The position numbers were made by a program, and so were the translations under genes. The notes below the pieces were generated by a model. The model made no database searches and was not told where the DNA came from. It saw only the letters and a list, made by a program, of their open reading frames with translations. From NCBI RefSeq assembly GCF_022701195.1, contig NZ_CP078089.1, positions 1,736,001 to 1,800,000 on the forward strand: a stretch of 64,000 nucleotides of DNA, written 5' to 3'. Numbering within the stretch: position 1 is the first letter of the stretch; the number at the start of each line of letters is the position of its first letter. The DNA is from Allobaculum mucilyticum. Lineage in GTDB: Bacteria > Bacillota_I > Bacilli_A > Erysipelotrichales > Erysipelotrichaceae. This document shows, one piece after another, positions 17,591 to 27,607 of the stretch.

Positions 17591-18736
17591 GTGAGCAAAC
17601 GCGAAACAATTCTTGATGTAGAAAACCTCCGGGTCTATTTCCACACAAAAAAAGGCGACTCTAAAGCGGTAGACGGAAACCATTTCCGCATGTACGAAAA
17701 AGAGACGCTGGCCATCGTCGGCGAGTCCGGCTGCGGAAAATCCGTAACCGCCATGTCGATCCTTGGTCTGGTTTCTGAACCAGGCGAAATCATGCCGGGT
17801 TCTAAAATTCTCTATACCGGCAATGACTATAATCTCGATCTGGCGACTGCCTCGATCGATGACAAGCGCAAAGTCCGCGGCAACGAGATCTCCATGATCT
17901 TCCAGGAGCCGATGACCGCGCTCAACCCTGTATTCACAGTCGGCGATCAGATTGAAGAAAACATCCGCATTCATGAAGATGTTTCCTCTGAAGAATGCCG
18001 CAAACGTGCCATTGAACTGCTCGGCAAGGTCGGCATTTCCCGTCCGGAGCAGGTCATTGACAACTATCCTTTCCAGCTCTCTGGCGGTATGTGCCAGCGT
18101 GTCATGATCGCTATGGCTCTTTCCTGCAACCCGAAACTTCTGATTGCAGACGAACCGACCACAGCGCTTGACGTAACCATTCAGGCGCAGATTCTGAAGC
18201 TGATGAACGAGCTGAAAGATGAAACCGGCACATCCATCATGCTGATCACCCATGACCTGGGCGTCGTTGCACAGGTTGCTGACTGGGTTAACGTCATGTA
18301 TGCCGGAAAAGTTGTTGAAAGTGCGGATGTACGGGAACTGTTTACCAACCCGAAACATCCATATACCCTCGGTCTGATGGCTTCGATGCCGTCTCTTGCC
18401 CAGAACGGTGCAAGACTGAACGTCATCGAAGGAACCGTACCAAACCCGGTTTATCTGCCCGAAGGCTGCTATTTTGCAGACCGCTGCACGAAATGTCAGG
18501 CCAGATGTCTGAAAGGACAGCCGCCTGTTATTGAGATGCCAAACGGTCATACCGTCAGCTGCTTCCTTTATGACGGCAACGAGAATGAAGAGCTCGATGA
18601 AGCAGACCGCAGAACCGTTGCTGAAGTTCTCGCGATGCTGAATAAAGATTCGGCAGACGAAGCATTCGATGATGAAAAGACGGTAATTATTGATATTGAT
18701 AAGGATCAGACGGACGGATCCGGGGGAGACAGATAA
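17591..18736 (+). CDS. oppD: Oligopeptide ABC transporter ATPase OppD
   Basis: A 381-residue ATPase driving peptide uptake. Walker A GESGCGKS lies at about residue 44, the ABC signature LSGGMCQRV at about residue 160, and Walker [13 protein letters not shown] follows it. The C-terminal oligopeptide/dipeptide region has the cysteine cluster C-x5-C-x2-C-x3-C ([14 protein letters not shown]), which in related OppD/DppD proteins can hold an iron-sulfur cluster. The start is GTG behind CAGGAGG. A roughly 50-residue acidic C-terminal tail is longer than usual. Its stop overlaps the oppF start by one base. Confidence 0.94.
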   Translation: MSKRETILDVENLRVYFHTKKGDSKAVDGNHFRMYEKETLAIVGESGCGKSVTAMSILGLVSEPGEIMPGSKILYTGNDYNLDLATASIDDKRKVRGNEISMIFQEPMTALNPVFTVGDQIEENIRIHEDVSSEECRKRAIELLGKVGISRPEQVIDNYPFQLSGGMCQRVMIAMALSCNPKLLIADEPTTALDVTIQAQILKLMNELKDETGTSIMLITHDLGVVAQVADWVNVMYAGKVVESADVRELFTNPKHPYTLGLMASMPSLAQNGARLNVIEGTVPNPVYLPEGCYFADRCTKCQARCLKGQPPVIEMPNGHTVSCFLYDGNENEELDEADRRTVAEVLAMLNKDSADEAFDDEKTVIIDIDKDQTDGSGGDR

Positions 18737-19713
18737 TGGCGGAAAAAATTCTTGAAGTAAAAAACGTCAAAAAGTACTTCCCGCTTGGCAGCGGCAAGCT
18801 CAAAGAGGGCAAGCCCTGTGTCAAAGCCGTTGACGGCATTTCGCTGGACCTGTACGAAGGCGAAACGCTTGGTCTGGTTGGTGAATCCGGCTGCGGAAAA
18901 TCCACGCTTGGACGTACCATCATCCGTCTGTACGAACCGACCGATGGAGAGGTTATCTTCAAAGGCCAGGATATTTCCAAGCTTTCCCGCAAGGAAATGC
19001 GCAAGCTGCGTGAAGAAATGCAGTTCATTTTCCAGGATCCATATTCTTCTCTGAATCCTCGGATGAACGTATTCAATATTCTTGCTGAACCGCTTCTTGC
19101 TCATGGCAAGTTCAAACGCGGTCCGGAACTTGAAGCGTATGTCAAAGATCTGATGGAAAAATGCGGTCTGCCAAGCTACTACTGCTATCGCTTCCCGCAT
19201 CAGTTCTCCGGCGGACAGAGACAGCGTATCGGTATTGCCCGTTCGCTGGCGCTTAACCCGTCGTTCATCATCTGTGACGAGCCTGTTTCGGCTCTTGACG
19301 TATCGATCCAGTCGCAGATCATCAACCTGATGATGGACATGCAGAAAGAGAACAACATTTCCTATATCTTTATTTCGCATGACCTTTCGGTTGTAAAACA
19401 TATTTCTGACCGTGTCGGTGTTATGTACCTGGGCACCATGGTCGAACTTGGCGATAAGGAAGAAATCTATGCCAACCCGGCTCATCCGTATACCCGTGCG
19501 CTGATGGCTGCTATTCCTCTTCCCGATCCCGATAAGCGTTCGGAAATGAAGCTGATTGAAGGCGAAATTCCTTCCAACGTCAATACGCCAAAGGGATGCA
19601 AATTCCATCCCCGCTGCCCGTTTGCAAAAGATATCTGCAAAGAGAAAGTCCCGGAAGTCAAAGAAATCAAGCCGCGGCACTTTGTTCAGTGCCACTTCGC
19701 AGGTGAACTTTGA
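18736..19713 (+). CDS. oppF: Oligopeptide ABC transporter ATPase OppF
   Basis: The second ATPase of the importer, 325 residues. Walker A GESGCGKS lies at about residue 51, followed by Q-loop IFQDPYSSLNPR, signature FSGGQRQRIG and Walker B FIICDEPVSALD. The C-terminal family region includes CKFHPRCPFAKDIC, again a cysteine cluster. It starts within the oppD stop (TAATG), so translation is probably coupled. Confidence 0.94.
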   Translation: MAEKILEVKNVKKYFPLGSGKLKEGKPCVKAVDGISLDLYEGETLGLVGESGCGKSTLGRTIIRLYEPTDGEVIFKGQDISKLSRKEMRKLREEMQFIFQDPYSSLNPRMNVFNILAEPLLAHGKFKRGPELEAYVKDLMEKCGLPSYYCYRFPHQFSGGQRQRIGIARSLALNPSFIICDEPVSALDVSIQSQIINLMMDMQKENNISYIFISHDLSVVKHISDRVGVMYLGTMVELGDKEEIYANPAHPYTRALMAAIPLPDPDKRSEMKLIEGEIPSNVNTPKGCKFHPRCPFAKDICKEKVPEVKEIKPRHFVQCHFAGEL

Positions 19714-19742
19714 GTGACCGCCTCCGCTCTGTCAGACAGAGC

Positions 19743-19910
19743 ATGAGTGAAACCAGAAAGGTGGAGGAAGGAAAATCCATCGAACTGGAAAAAGGCGATT
19801 TCGCAGCGCTCTGTGCTGCTGCATGGTCGACTTTAGGACGCACCGCGATTCTGACGATGGGCTTCTTCGTTCTCGTTGCTGCAGTCCTGATCCTGCTGTG
19901 GATGCTCTGA
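19743..19910 (+). CDS. Small single-pass membrane protein at the end of the opp operon
   Basis: A 55-residue protein from the ATG at 19743; a TTG overlapping the oppF stop (19710) is possible and would give 66 residues. It has a polar, acidic N-terminus and one strong transmembrane helix at the C-terminal end (about ILTMGFFVLVAAVLILLWML). Position and orientation suggest co-transcription with oppBCDF before the terminator at 19936-19984. I recognise no family. It could be an accessory subunit of the transporter. The ribosome site is weak for either start, which fits translational coupling. Confidence 0.55.
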   Translation: MSETRKVEEGKSIELEKGDFAALCAAAWSTLGRTAILTMGFFVLVAAVLILLWML

Positions 19911-19935
19911 CTAGAGAACTGAAATCAAACCAGTA

Positions 19936-19986
19936 AAAAATCCGGAATGGACTGAGATGTACTCAGGATCCGTTCCGGATTTTTCT
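19936..19986 (+). terminator. Terminator of the opp operon
   Basis: A long stem (aaaaatccgga with tccggattttt, plus inner ctgag/ctcag pairing) with flanking A and T tracts. It would function on both strands. Confidence 0.85.
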
Positions 19987-20101
19987 GTTCAGGCAGGGGA
20001 AGAGAATGGATCGAAAGCTCTCTTTAAGATAAGGACAGAACGGTCGCTGCAGACCGCTCTGGACATAGAGGATCCAAAAATCCAAAAAGGAGGCAGTTTT
20101 C

Positions 20102-20878
20102 ATGAACATGCATGCATCACTTCGTCTGGCGCTTGCCGCACTCTGTACGGGCAGCCTGCTTCTTGGCGGCTGTCAGAGCCAGAGCCCGTCTGAAACAGAC
20201 AGTACAAAGACCAGTCACGAAGAACAGTCCGCTCTTTCAGGCAAATCGAACAAAGAGAACAAAGAAAATTCTGAAAGCTCTGCAGAGTCGAACGGACAGA
20301 AGGTATCGACATCTGACAGTTCAAAGGAAAGCCAGAAGAACACTTCTACAGCTGAACCTTCGCAGGCGCAATCCAATGAAAACAATGCTGCGACTACGCC
20401 CGGAACCCCTGTACCAGCCCAGGAGAATCAGAATACTGCCCAGAGCGCATCGCCAGCTGTCTGGCAGTCAGAAATTGAAGGCAAGCTTTCACAGGCGCTC
20501 AGCGATCAGGGATTTACTGTTGCATCCACAGAGTGGAAGCAGACCGAAACCGGCAACCTGGAATGCATCCTGCAGCTGTCCGGCATGAACGCGAACTCGA
20601 CTGTATGGCTGACATTCCTTGCGGATTACCGCATGCCGCAGGATACCTTTGAAGCCAATACTGCCGCAGATCAGGCCATGAATATGCCGGTCCAGAATGA
20701 GTGGAGCGACAACGGAAATACTGTCCGCGTGCTTCATAACAATATGGCAGACGGAAACTATGTCGAAGACCTCGATGAAAAGCAGCGTCTGACTCTGCAC
20801 TGTGCCAATTCGGTTCCTGAACAGCTCAACCCGATGCTTCGTGCACTCCAGTCATTAGGCTTCCCGGCTCAGATTTAG
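20102..20878 (+). CDS. Uncharacterised Ser/Gln-rich lipoprotein
   Basis: A 258-residue predicted lipoprotein. The signal peptide ends in LLLGGC, with lipidation at about Cys22. Residues 25-120 are a low-complexity Ser/Glu/Asn/Gln linker, as in many Gram-positive surface lipoproteins. A compact domain of about 135 residues (VWQSEIEGKLSQALSDQGF to GFPAQI) follows and contains TVWLTFLADYRMP. I do not recognise that domain. AAGGAGG precedes the ATG by 8 nt. It stands alone after the opp terminator. Confidence 0.8.
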   Translation: MNMHASLRLALAALCTGSLLLGGCQSQSPSETDSTKTSHEEQSALSGKSNKENKENSESSAESNGQKVSTSDSSKESQKNTSTAEPSQAQSNENNAATTPGTPVPAQENQNTAQSASPAVWQSEIEGKLSQALSDQGFTVASTEWKQTETGNLECILQLSGMNANSTVWLTFLADYRMPQDTFEANTAADQAMNMPVQNEWSDNGNTVRVLHNNMADGNYVEDLDEKQRLTLHCANSVPEQLNPMLRALQSLGFPAQI

Positions 20879-21017
20879 ACTGTCGATCTCTTCAGTTCTA
20901 AGCGACATTTTCCAGTGAATCATTCCGGATGATTCTGCATGGTCTGGAACAAGTGTCTTCCATTGCTATAGTCAGACTGTTCACTCTGAACACAGAAAGA
21001 CAGGAAGGCAAAAGAGT

Positions 21018-21542
21018 ATGAGACCATCCAAGAGAACAGTACAGACAGATCAGAGAGTCTGGACGATCCGGGAAATTGAAGCCAAAGATAATGCGCGCAT
21101 TGAGCAGATCATCCGGGAGTGTCTGCTTGAATACGATGGAAAGCGGGAAGGAACGGCCTGGTATGATCCCGATCTTTGCCGCTTTTCAGAAATCTACGGG
21201 ATTGCCGGAAAGCGCTACTGGATAGCAGAAGATGAAACCGGTACTGTAGTCGGCGGTGTGGGGATCGGTCCGCTTGATGGAGATCATTCCGGAGAACAGA
21301 TCTGCGAACTGCAGAAGATGTACTGCATTCCGAGTGTGCGCGGAAGCGGCATTGCCCATCTGCTCCTTGAAACGGCTCTGGATTATGCAGCAGTGATGTA
21401 TAAGACCTGTTATCTGGAGACATTTGAGAACATGAAACCGGCACAGAAGTTTTATGAAAAGCATGGCTTTATCCGCACGGACCAGACACTTGGCGATACC
21501 GGCCACTATGGCTGTGAAGTCCGCTACATCCGGGCGCTCTAA
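21018..21542 (+). CDS. GNAT family N-acetyltransferase
   Basis: A 174-residue acetyl-CoA-dependent acyltransferase fold. The acetyl-CoA binding motif R-G-S-G-I-A occurs in IPSVRGSGIAHLLLETAL, and the C-terminal YEKHGFIR strand is typical. The substrate is unknown; the VGGVGIGPL and CELQKMYC strands resemble the amino-acid or small-molecule acetyltransferase group. The ribosome site AGGAAGG precedes ATG. The downstream gap 21543-21901 shows no gene. Confidence 0.85.
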   Translation: MRPSKRTVQTDQRVWTIREIEAKDNARIEQIIRECLLEYDGKREGTAWYDPDLCRFSEIYGIAGKRYWIAEDETGTVVGGVGIGPLDGDHSGEQICELQKMYCIPSVRGSGIAHLLLETALDYAAVMYKTCYLETFENMKPAQKFYEKHGFIRTDQTLGDTGHYGCEVRYIRAL

Positions 21543-21901
21543 ATAAGCAGTTTGTATAAAGTCTGAAATTCAGAAAAAAGATCCGCACTGTCTGCAGGAA
21601 TTTGATGCAGGCAGCGCTTTTTGTAAAGGATCTCAAAGAGAACGTGAAATATTTTGCCTCAGTGTGAAAAAAGGCCGCTTCGCTTTCAGTCATTTGACGT
21701 GGAATGAAAATCGGAATACAACGGATATACGTGTCATCTGTGCTGGACCGGAAAAAAGCCCCCTGTTTTCGTCTTTGCCCGGTTTAAAACGCAGATTTCG
21801 ACAGACCACAGCACATACAGAAAGATCAAAAAAACGCAGACTGTTTTAAGCCTGGGGCTGCAGATGAAAACGGTCTGGCGGTTTGGAAAGAGAGGAATTC
21901 T

Positions 21902-23611
21902 GTGCAGTTTAAAGACTATCCGTACACCCGGCCGGAAGAAAAACCGGTCCTCGAGCAGATGGAAGCCATCCGCGTTCGTCTTGAACAGGCGAAGAATTAT
22001 GACGAATTTTTTGAAGCCTTCAAAGATTTCAACCAGCTGAACATCGAACTGGATACACTGAGCAACATTGCTTATGTCCGTCATACCATCGATACAAGAG
22101 ACAAGTTCTATGCAGATGAATGGGATTATCTCAATGAACTCGTTCCGGTTGTTGATAACAAGGAAAGTGAAATCATCCGGACCATTCTGGCTTCTCCGTT
22201 TGTGGAAGAGCTGAAAAAAGATGTCCCCCATACCTGGTTTGCCCGTCATGAAATGACGCTCAAAACGATTGATCCGAAAATCGTTGACGATCTGCGTACA
22301 GAGAACAAGCTGCAGGCCAGCTATCAGAACCTGGTGGCTTCGGCACAGATTGAATTTGACGGAAAAACCTGGACGCTTGCGGGTCTTGAAGAGAAGATGA
22401 ATGATTCCGACGAGGAAGTCCGCCGCAGAGCGCATAAAGCATACTGGGGCTGGTATGCCGATCATGAAGAAGAAATCGGAAAGATCTATGACGGACTGGT
22501 TAAGATCCGTACGCAGATCGCACAGAAAATGGGCTATGAAAACTACATCCCGTTTGGCTATCTGCGCATGAACCGCATCGACTACGATCTGCACGATGTA
22601 GAAAATTACCGCAAAAACATCCTGCGCGATGTTGTCCCGGCTGCTCAGGAACTGTATGCCGCCAAAGCAAAACGTCTGGGAATCGAAGGCAATAAGCTTC
22701 CAGTCTGGGATGAGAAAGTTACATTCCTTTCCGGCAATGCAAGACCGCACTTTGATACAGAGACGATGGTGGATCATGCGCTGAAGATGTATCAGGAACT
22801 CTCTCCGGAAACCGGAGAATTCTTCCAGCTGATGATCGACAATGATGCAATGGATCTTGAAGCCAAACAGGGCAAAGCTGCAGGCGGCTACTGCACAAGC
22901 TTTGCCAAATACAAAGCACCGTTTATTTTCTCCAACTTCAATAAGACCCAGCACGATGCAGAAGTGCTGACTCACGAAGCCGGCCATGCGTTCCAGAACT
23001 ACATGAGCCGCGACATTTTCCCAGCCGACTGTGTCTGGCCGACAATGGAGAGCTGCGAAATTGATTCCATGTCGATGGAGTTCTTCACATGGCCATGGAT
23101 GGAAGGCTTCTTTGAAGACGATGCGGACAAATACCGCTATGCCCATCTTGGCGGCTGCGTTGAATTCCTGCCGTATGGCGTACTGGTCGACCATTTCCAG
23201 CATGAAGTCTATGCGCATCCGGAATGGACGCATGCCGAGCGTATGAATGCCTGGCGCACACTGGAAAAACAGTATCTGCCGCACAAGGACTACTCGGAAA
23301 TCGATGTTCTCGAGCGCGGCGGCTGGTGGATGCGTCAGCTGCACATCTTCCTCGATCCGTTCTATTACATCGACTACACCCTGGCACAGGTTGCAGCACT
23401 GCAGTTCTGGAGCCGTCTGATGAAGAAGGATCCGGAGGCATTCAAGGACTACCTCAAACTGTGCAAAGCCGGCGGAACGCTCTCGTTTACCGAACTGATT
23501 CGTCTGGCCAACCTGAAAGTGCCTTTTGAAGACGGCTGCCTCTCCCAGACTATGGGCGATGTACGAAACTACGTTAAAGACTGGAACGAAACGCACCCGG
23601 AAATTCAGTAA
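21902..23611 (+). CDS. M3 family oligoendopeptidase (PepF-like)
   Basis: Cytoplasmic zinc oligopeptidase that cleaves short peptides internally. HEAGH at residues 358-362 supplies the zinc ligands and catalytic Glu, and the downstream Glu ligand lies in ESCEIDSMSMEFF. Its 569 residues match the M3B group. Translation starts at GTG, preceded by AGAGAGGAATTCT. With the Opp importer and the M32 carboxypeptidase it forms a plausible peptide-use set. A strong terminator follows. Confidence 0.93.
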   Translation: MQFKDYPYTRPEEKPVLEQMEAIRVRLEQAKNYDEFFEAFKDFNQLNIELDTLSNIAYVRHTIDTRDKFYADEWDYLNELVPVVDNKESEIIRTILASPFVEELKKDVPHTWFARHEMTLKTIDPKIVDDLRTENKLQASYQNLVASAQIEFDGKTWTLAGLEEKMNDSDEEVRRRAHKAYWGWYADHEEEIGKIYDGLVKIRTQIAQKMGYENYIPFGYLRMNRIDYDLHDVENYRKNILRDVVPAAQELYAAKAKRLGIEGNKLPVWDEKVTFLSGNARPHFDTETMVDHALKMYQELSPETGEFFQLMIDNDAMDLEAKQGKAAGGYCTSFAKYKAPFIFSNFNKTQHDAEVLTHEAGHAFQNYMSRDIFPADCVWPTMESCEIDSMSMEFFTWPWMEGFFEDDADKYRYAHLGGCVEFLPYGVLVDHFQHEVYAHPEWTHAERMNAWRTLEKQYLPHKDYSEIDVLERGGWWMRQLHIFLDPFYYIDYTLAQVAALQFWSRLMKKDPEAFKDYLKLCKAGGTLSFTELIRLANLKVPFEDGCLSQTMGDVRNYVKDWNETHPEIQ

Positions 23612-23649
23612 GCATTCAGATCTGACTGAAACAGACATATGAACTTATA

Positions 23650-23700
23650 AGGACAGAAGCAGACAGACCAGACAGACAGGTCGGGCTTCTGTCCTTTTTG
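23650..23700 (+). terminator. Terminator after the M3 peptidase gene
   Basis: An 11-bp stem (aggacagaagc/gcttctgtcct) followed by TTTTTG. The rest of 23700-24040 holds no gene. Confidence 0.85.
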
Positions 23701-24042
23701 TCTGGAAATCCACTGCTGCGGGCATCTGGAACAGAAGAGAAAAGAATTGCTGGCAAGGTAGAACTGAACCAGAACAAACCTGAATCTAACTGCCTGAAAA
23801 GGTATCTGGAACGAATCAGATATTCTGTTTCTAAGACGATCCGGCTGTACAGAACGGAATAAAAAGATGAGGGGAAGAAAACAGAGCTTTTTCTTAAGAA
23901 GTGGTTCGACCAGTCGCTTGTCCTGTTAAGATTGAATAAAATAGATGCGCCCGACAAAAGTAACAAATAGCTGAAGTGTGTTCATAAATCTTGACTGATC
24001 CGATTTTTTTCAAAATAATGCTACAATTAATTAAAATTAATC

Positions 24043-24070
24043 TTGATCAAATTAATATTAGTAGTATAAT
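24043..24070 (+). promoter_or_regulatory. Promoter of the decayed IS1182-type transposase
   Basis: TTGATC (24043-24048) and TATAAT (24065-24070) are 16 bp apart in a strongly AT-rich stretch, 29 bp before the transposase ATG. Confidence 0.6.
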
Positions 24071-24098
24071 ATAATTGAATATTTCGGGGGTGTTTCTT

Positions 24099-25793
24099 AT
24101 GTCGCAGTCCAAGTTCAAACCCATTCAGATGAATCTCTTCGATCTAACCTACTCACTTTCTGATCGAAAGCTCAGAATGCTTGAATCCGGCTGGCCGGGC
24201 TATTTCAACCGTGTCATTATTCCTGAGCTGGTTAAACTTGAATCGATTTTTGAGCCTCTTTACTCAAAGAACACCAACACCAGACCTTCAACTCCTACAT
24301 ACCTCGTTTTAGCTATGCTTGTTTTGAAAGATCTGTTTACTCTGACAGACGAAGAACTGGAGAGAAGCGTTACCTTTTTCTCTGGAGTATCAGTTCGCTC
24401 TTGGAACAACGTCCTTTGAACATCAGCCGGTAAACCAGAGAACGCTTAACCGCTTTCGTGCTGCCAATGCCTTTATATGCAGCAGACTGGCATCGATCTT
24501 CTCCATGAATTTGCCGAAAACTGGCCAAGTCTCTTAAAGACGCCTATCTTGGCACCAATCTCAAGCGGAGAATGGACTCCATCATGGTCGATAACGGCGC
24601 CAGAAAGCTTTCAAGACTGCAGCTGGCGCATGTGGTCATTAAAAACATGCTCATGGTTTTGATGAAAACAAAATCGCAATCCCCGAGAATCTTCAACACT
24701 ATATCGAGGACTTCGATGAGAATAAGGTTACTTATCACTCCCATACTCCGGCTGCGGCTAAACTGCAGACCGCTTTTCAGGATGCCTGTGCCGTTCGTGA
24801 TCTGATTCCAGGCACGCTAAATGACTGTGAAGAAGCACAGATGCTCATCCGCTTTGTTTCCGAGCAGGTCAACACAAACACCGATGGCTCTTTTTCATTC
24901 CGTTCGTGACGGAAAAGAGCTGAACTCGACTGTCCTGAACAATCCAGTTGAGCCGGAATCGACTTTCCGTAAGAAGGCCGGTGAAAATCACCAGGGATAC
25001 GTTGGCAATTTCGCTGAAACAGTCGACCTCGATACCAACCGAAAGATCATCGACTCATTTGATTTCCAGCCCAATATCTACAGCGATTCCAAGTTCGCCA
25101 AAGATGAAATTCAGAAGATGGCTGAAGAAGGAGACGAAACAACTTTGGTTGCCGACGGAGCCTACATCAGCGTGGATAACATCAATGAAGCAGCTGAACA
25201 CGGAATTCAACTTGTAGGAACTGCTATGACGGGTAAAGAAACACCCGATTTGACTGCTGATTTCGAAATCGATGAAGAAACAAAAACGGTAACCTGCCCA
25301 AACGGAAAGACTGCAGATCGAGTAACCTACTACGAGAAAACCGATTCCTGGAATATCTCATTCCACAAAGAAACAACCTGTAAAGATTGCCCATTCGCTG
25401 CAACTGGCCGATGCCCGATGAAAAATCACAAAAGAGTCAGATCTGGAACCATTTCCCAGAAGAAGATCCAAAGAGCACACCTTCAGCGGACCATGAAAAG
25501 TGAAGAGGCAATTGCCAATTACCGGTTCAGAAACGGTGTTGAAGCTATCCCAAACCAGCTAAGAAGGAATCAAAAATTGATACCCTTCCGTTCAGGGGTT
25601 AGTGCGCAAAAAATTCGGATATACGTTAGCTATTACGGCAATAAACGTAAGACGAGTGCTGAAATACGCACAAGAAGATGCCAAACAGGCATTGGATCTT
25701 CTTGTATCTTCGCTGATTCAAGCTATGTATGTGAAATATGCCCCAATTTCACATATTGAACTCAATTTAGCTTTTGTTTGCGTTCACTATTGA
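24099..25793 (+). pseudogene. IS1182 family transposase, frameshifted remnant
   Basis: The reading begins MSQSKFKPIQMNLFDLTYSL and runs to about 24375. It then shifts frame to give the expected LEYQFALGTTSFEHQ and TLNRFRAANAF segments. Further shifts follow near 24540-24900 and again near 25590. The DDE core (TLVADGAYIS), cysteine cluster (CKDCPFAATGRCPM) and C-terminal FRNGVEAIPNQLRRNQK and RKKFGYTLAITAINVRR blocks are all recognisable across frames. At least four frameshifts and a stop make it non-functional. Terminal repeats were not resolved; an imperfect hairpin at 25810-25838 may mark the right end. Confidence 0.82.
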
Positions 25794-25976
25794 TGAACAC
25801 CAAATCTGCCGTCAGCAAAATTGGGTATTTTGTCTGACGCATCTAAAATATAATTCTGAAAACTGCTTTCAGGATTCACCTTGATGGCGGGTATCTAAAG
25901 CGGTTTGTCCTGTTCCGTCTGTACAGAGGAATACTGCCGGAAACAGGAACAATTATGGAAAGAGAAGGAAATGTGT

Positions 25977-27305
25977 ATGAAGAGAACAGTCCAGAACCTC
26001 CTGCTTGCAGGAATTTTTCTGTCTATGATCTGCCCGAATACGCCCCTGCTTGCAAAAGAGTTTGAGGATGCGTCCGACCAGAGCGACTCTGGAAAACAGA
26101 GCATCCGTCATGAAGTGGCCAATGTGACGAACCGTCATGAAGGCATTCCGAAGTTTTATCAGCTTGAATACGATCAGTCGATTTCGCAGACCAATGCGGA
26201 TCCGATGTACCGTCTGTACAATCCCAACAGCGGCGAGCATTTCTACACAAAAGCAGCTGCCGAAAAAGACAATCTGATCAAAGCGGGCTGGAGCTATGAG
26301 GGCATTGGCTGGTTTGCACCGCAGAAAAATAATGCGCCGGTCTATCGTCTGTACAACCCGAATGCGGGTGATCATCACTACACGACAAGCATGACCGAGA
26401 AAGACTATCTGGTGAAAGCCGGATGGAAGGATGAAGGTATCGGCTGGTATTCCGCGGATCAGAAAACGGGCAAGCCGCTCTACCGCAGCTACAACCCGAA
26501 TTCTGCAGCGGGAACCCACAACTACACTCTGGATTCCAGTGAATCCGACTATCTGATCAAAGCCGGCTGGAAAGACGAGGGTATTGGCTGGTACTCGATG
26601 GATCTGAGTGCGCCAAGCAAGGAACTCGCAAAGCTGCTTCAGGAAAAGCTGGCCGCTTATCAGGAAGAAGTTCTGAGCGGCGCAGAAAAGAGCATGCTCG
26701 ATGGCAATCTGTCGCAGGCTGGTCAGGAGCTGGCGATTACGCTGAAGTCTCTTGAAAACAAACTGCCTGCCCGCCGCTATGCGCTGCAGGATAACACGCT
26801 TGTAGGTGCAGGCAATCTTGGTTCTGAAACGGTCTATGGCGAGAAGATCGATTTCACGCAGCCTGTCCTGGTTTATACGCCGGATAAGCGTCAGCTGATG
26901 CGTGCAGATGAGATCACCGAGCGCTGCCTGACTGGTGAAGCGGTTGCGTTCTCTGCCGATTCAAATCCGCTGTACTTTACAAGCGCTGTAGGATCCATGT
27001 CCAATGGCGGTCGGTTTAACGGCACGGCCATCCGCTACGAACGCTATGACACGGGCAGCCTGTATCAGGAAGAACTCGCTCAGGGTCTGGCCAGAAACAA
27101 TGTCATGGACGGAACGATGCGCATGGAAACACAGAACCTGCGCAAACCGGAAAAAGGTCTGGATCATTACACCTGGACGATGGACGTTGCCAACGGAAAA
27201 GCAAAAGCGGAACACCAAGGAAACTATTACACGGTCTATTCGAGCGATGATCTGGAAGTCTACTATGACTTCCAGCCGGACAACCTGAAATTCTGGTACG
27301 AATAG
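25977..27305 (+). CDS. Secreted protein with three DUF5648 repeats
   Basis: A 442-residue protein with an N-terminal signal peptide (MKRTVQNLLLAGIFLSMICP to about Ala27). Three consecutive repeats lie at about residues 77-205. Each has the pattern YRLYNPNSGEHFYT then W-x-x-EGIGW, as in the DUF5648 family found on bacterial surface proteins and hydrolases. A helical linker (about 215-265) and an unrecognised beta-rich C-terminal domain follow. The start at 25977 follows AGAAGG at 8 nt; upstream in-frame ATGs lack sites. There is no LPXTG or lipobox, so it is probably released or held non-covalently. The downstream terminator is interrupted by an IS4 element. Confidence 0.8.
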   Translation: MKRTVQNLLLAGIFLSMICPNTPLLAKEFEDASDQSDSGKQSIRHEVANVTNRHEGIPKFYQLEYDQSISQTNADPMYRLYNPNSGEHFYTKAAAEKDNLIKAGWSYEGIGWFAPQKNNAPVYRLYNPNAGDHHYTTSMTEKDYLVKAGWKDEGIGWYSADQKTGKPLYRSYNPNSAAGTHNYTLDSSESDYLIKAGWKDEGIGWYSMDLSAPSKELAKLLQEKLAAYQEEVLSGAEKSMLDGNLSQAGQELAITLKSLENKLPARRYALQDNTLVGAGNLGSETVYGEKIDFTQPVLVYTPDKRQLMRADEITERCLTGEAVAFSADSNPLYFTSAVGSMSNGGRFNGTAIRYERYDTGSLYQEELAQGLARNNVMDGTMRMETQNLRKPEKGLDHYTWTMDVANGKAKAEHQGNYYTVYSSDDLEVYYDFQPDNLKFWYE

Positions 27306-27357
27306 ATATAGAAAAACAGCCGGCTGATGCTGCCGGCAGACAATTCAGAATCATTTT

Positions 27358-27404
27358 GCGGGCTGCTGGTCTGTACAGACGTACAGAATGGCGGCCCGCT
27401 TTTT
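27358..27404 (+). terminator. Terminator after the DUF5648 protein gene
   Basis: A gcgggc/gcccgc outer stem with an inner ctgtacag dyad, followed by five T. IS4 element B begins 15 bp later, with its 10-bp target duplication starting at 27409. Confidence 0.7.
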
Positions 27405-27444
27405 GCATGCCTGTACAGCAATGTCATTAAGTTAAGATTTCTCA

Positions 27445-27483
27445 GACCACATCAGCGTTAAGCAGTGATGTGGTCTTTTTTCT
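27445..27483 (+). terminator. Inward-facing terminator at the left end of IS4 element B
   Basis: A perfect 10-bp stem (27445-27454 with 27466-27475) followed by a run of T. It lies just inside the terminal repeat and upstream of the transposase, so it would stop transcription entering from the left flank. Confidence 0.85.
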
Positions 27484-27562
27484 ACTCTTCAAGTCAAATC
27501 TCGAATGATTCGAGTTTTTTCACTTTTTTCTAAAAATCTATTGACAAATTTCTGCCGCCGCG

Positions 27563-27579
27563 CGGCTGCTTCGCAGCCG
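27563..27579 (+). promoter_or_regulatory. Leader hairpin before IS4 transposase B
   Basis: A 6-bp GC stem (cggctg/cagccg) closes a CTTCG loop and ends 28 nt before the transposase ATG. Loop and distance match the hairpin of element A, while the stem bases differ yet still pair. Confidence 0.65.
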
Positions 27580-27607
27580 ATGGGGAGAACTTAAAGGAGT
27601 TTTCCCT

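Noticed and set aside
21734-23638. A 634-codon open frame antisense to the M3 peptidase gene
   Set aside because: It is a shadow frame created by codon bias in the real gene. It has no ribosome site and no recognisable domain, while the plus strand encodes a clear metallopeptidase.
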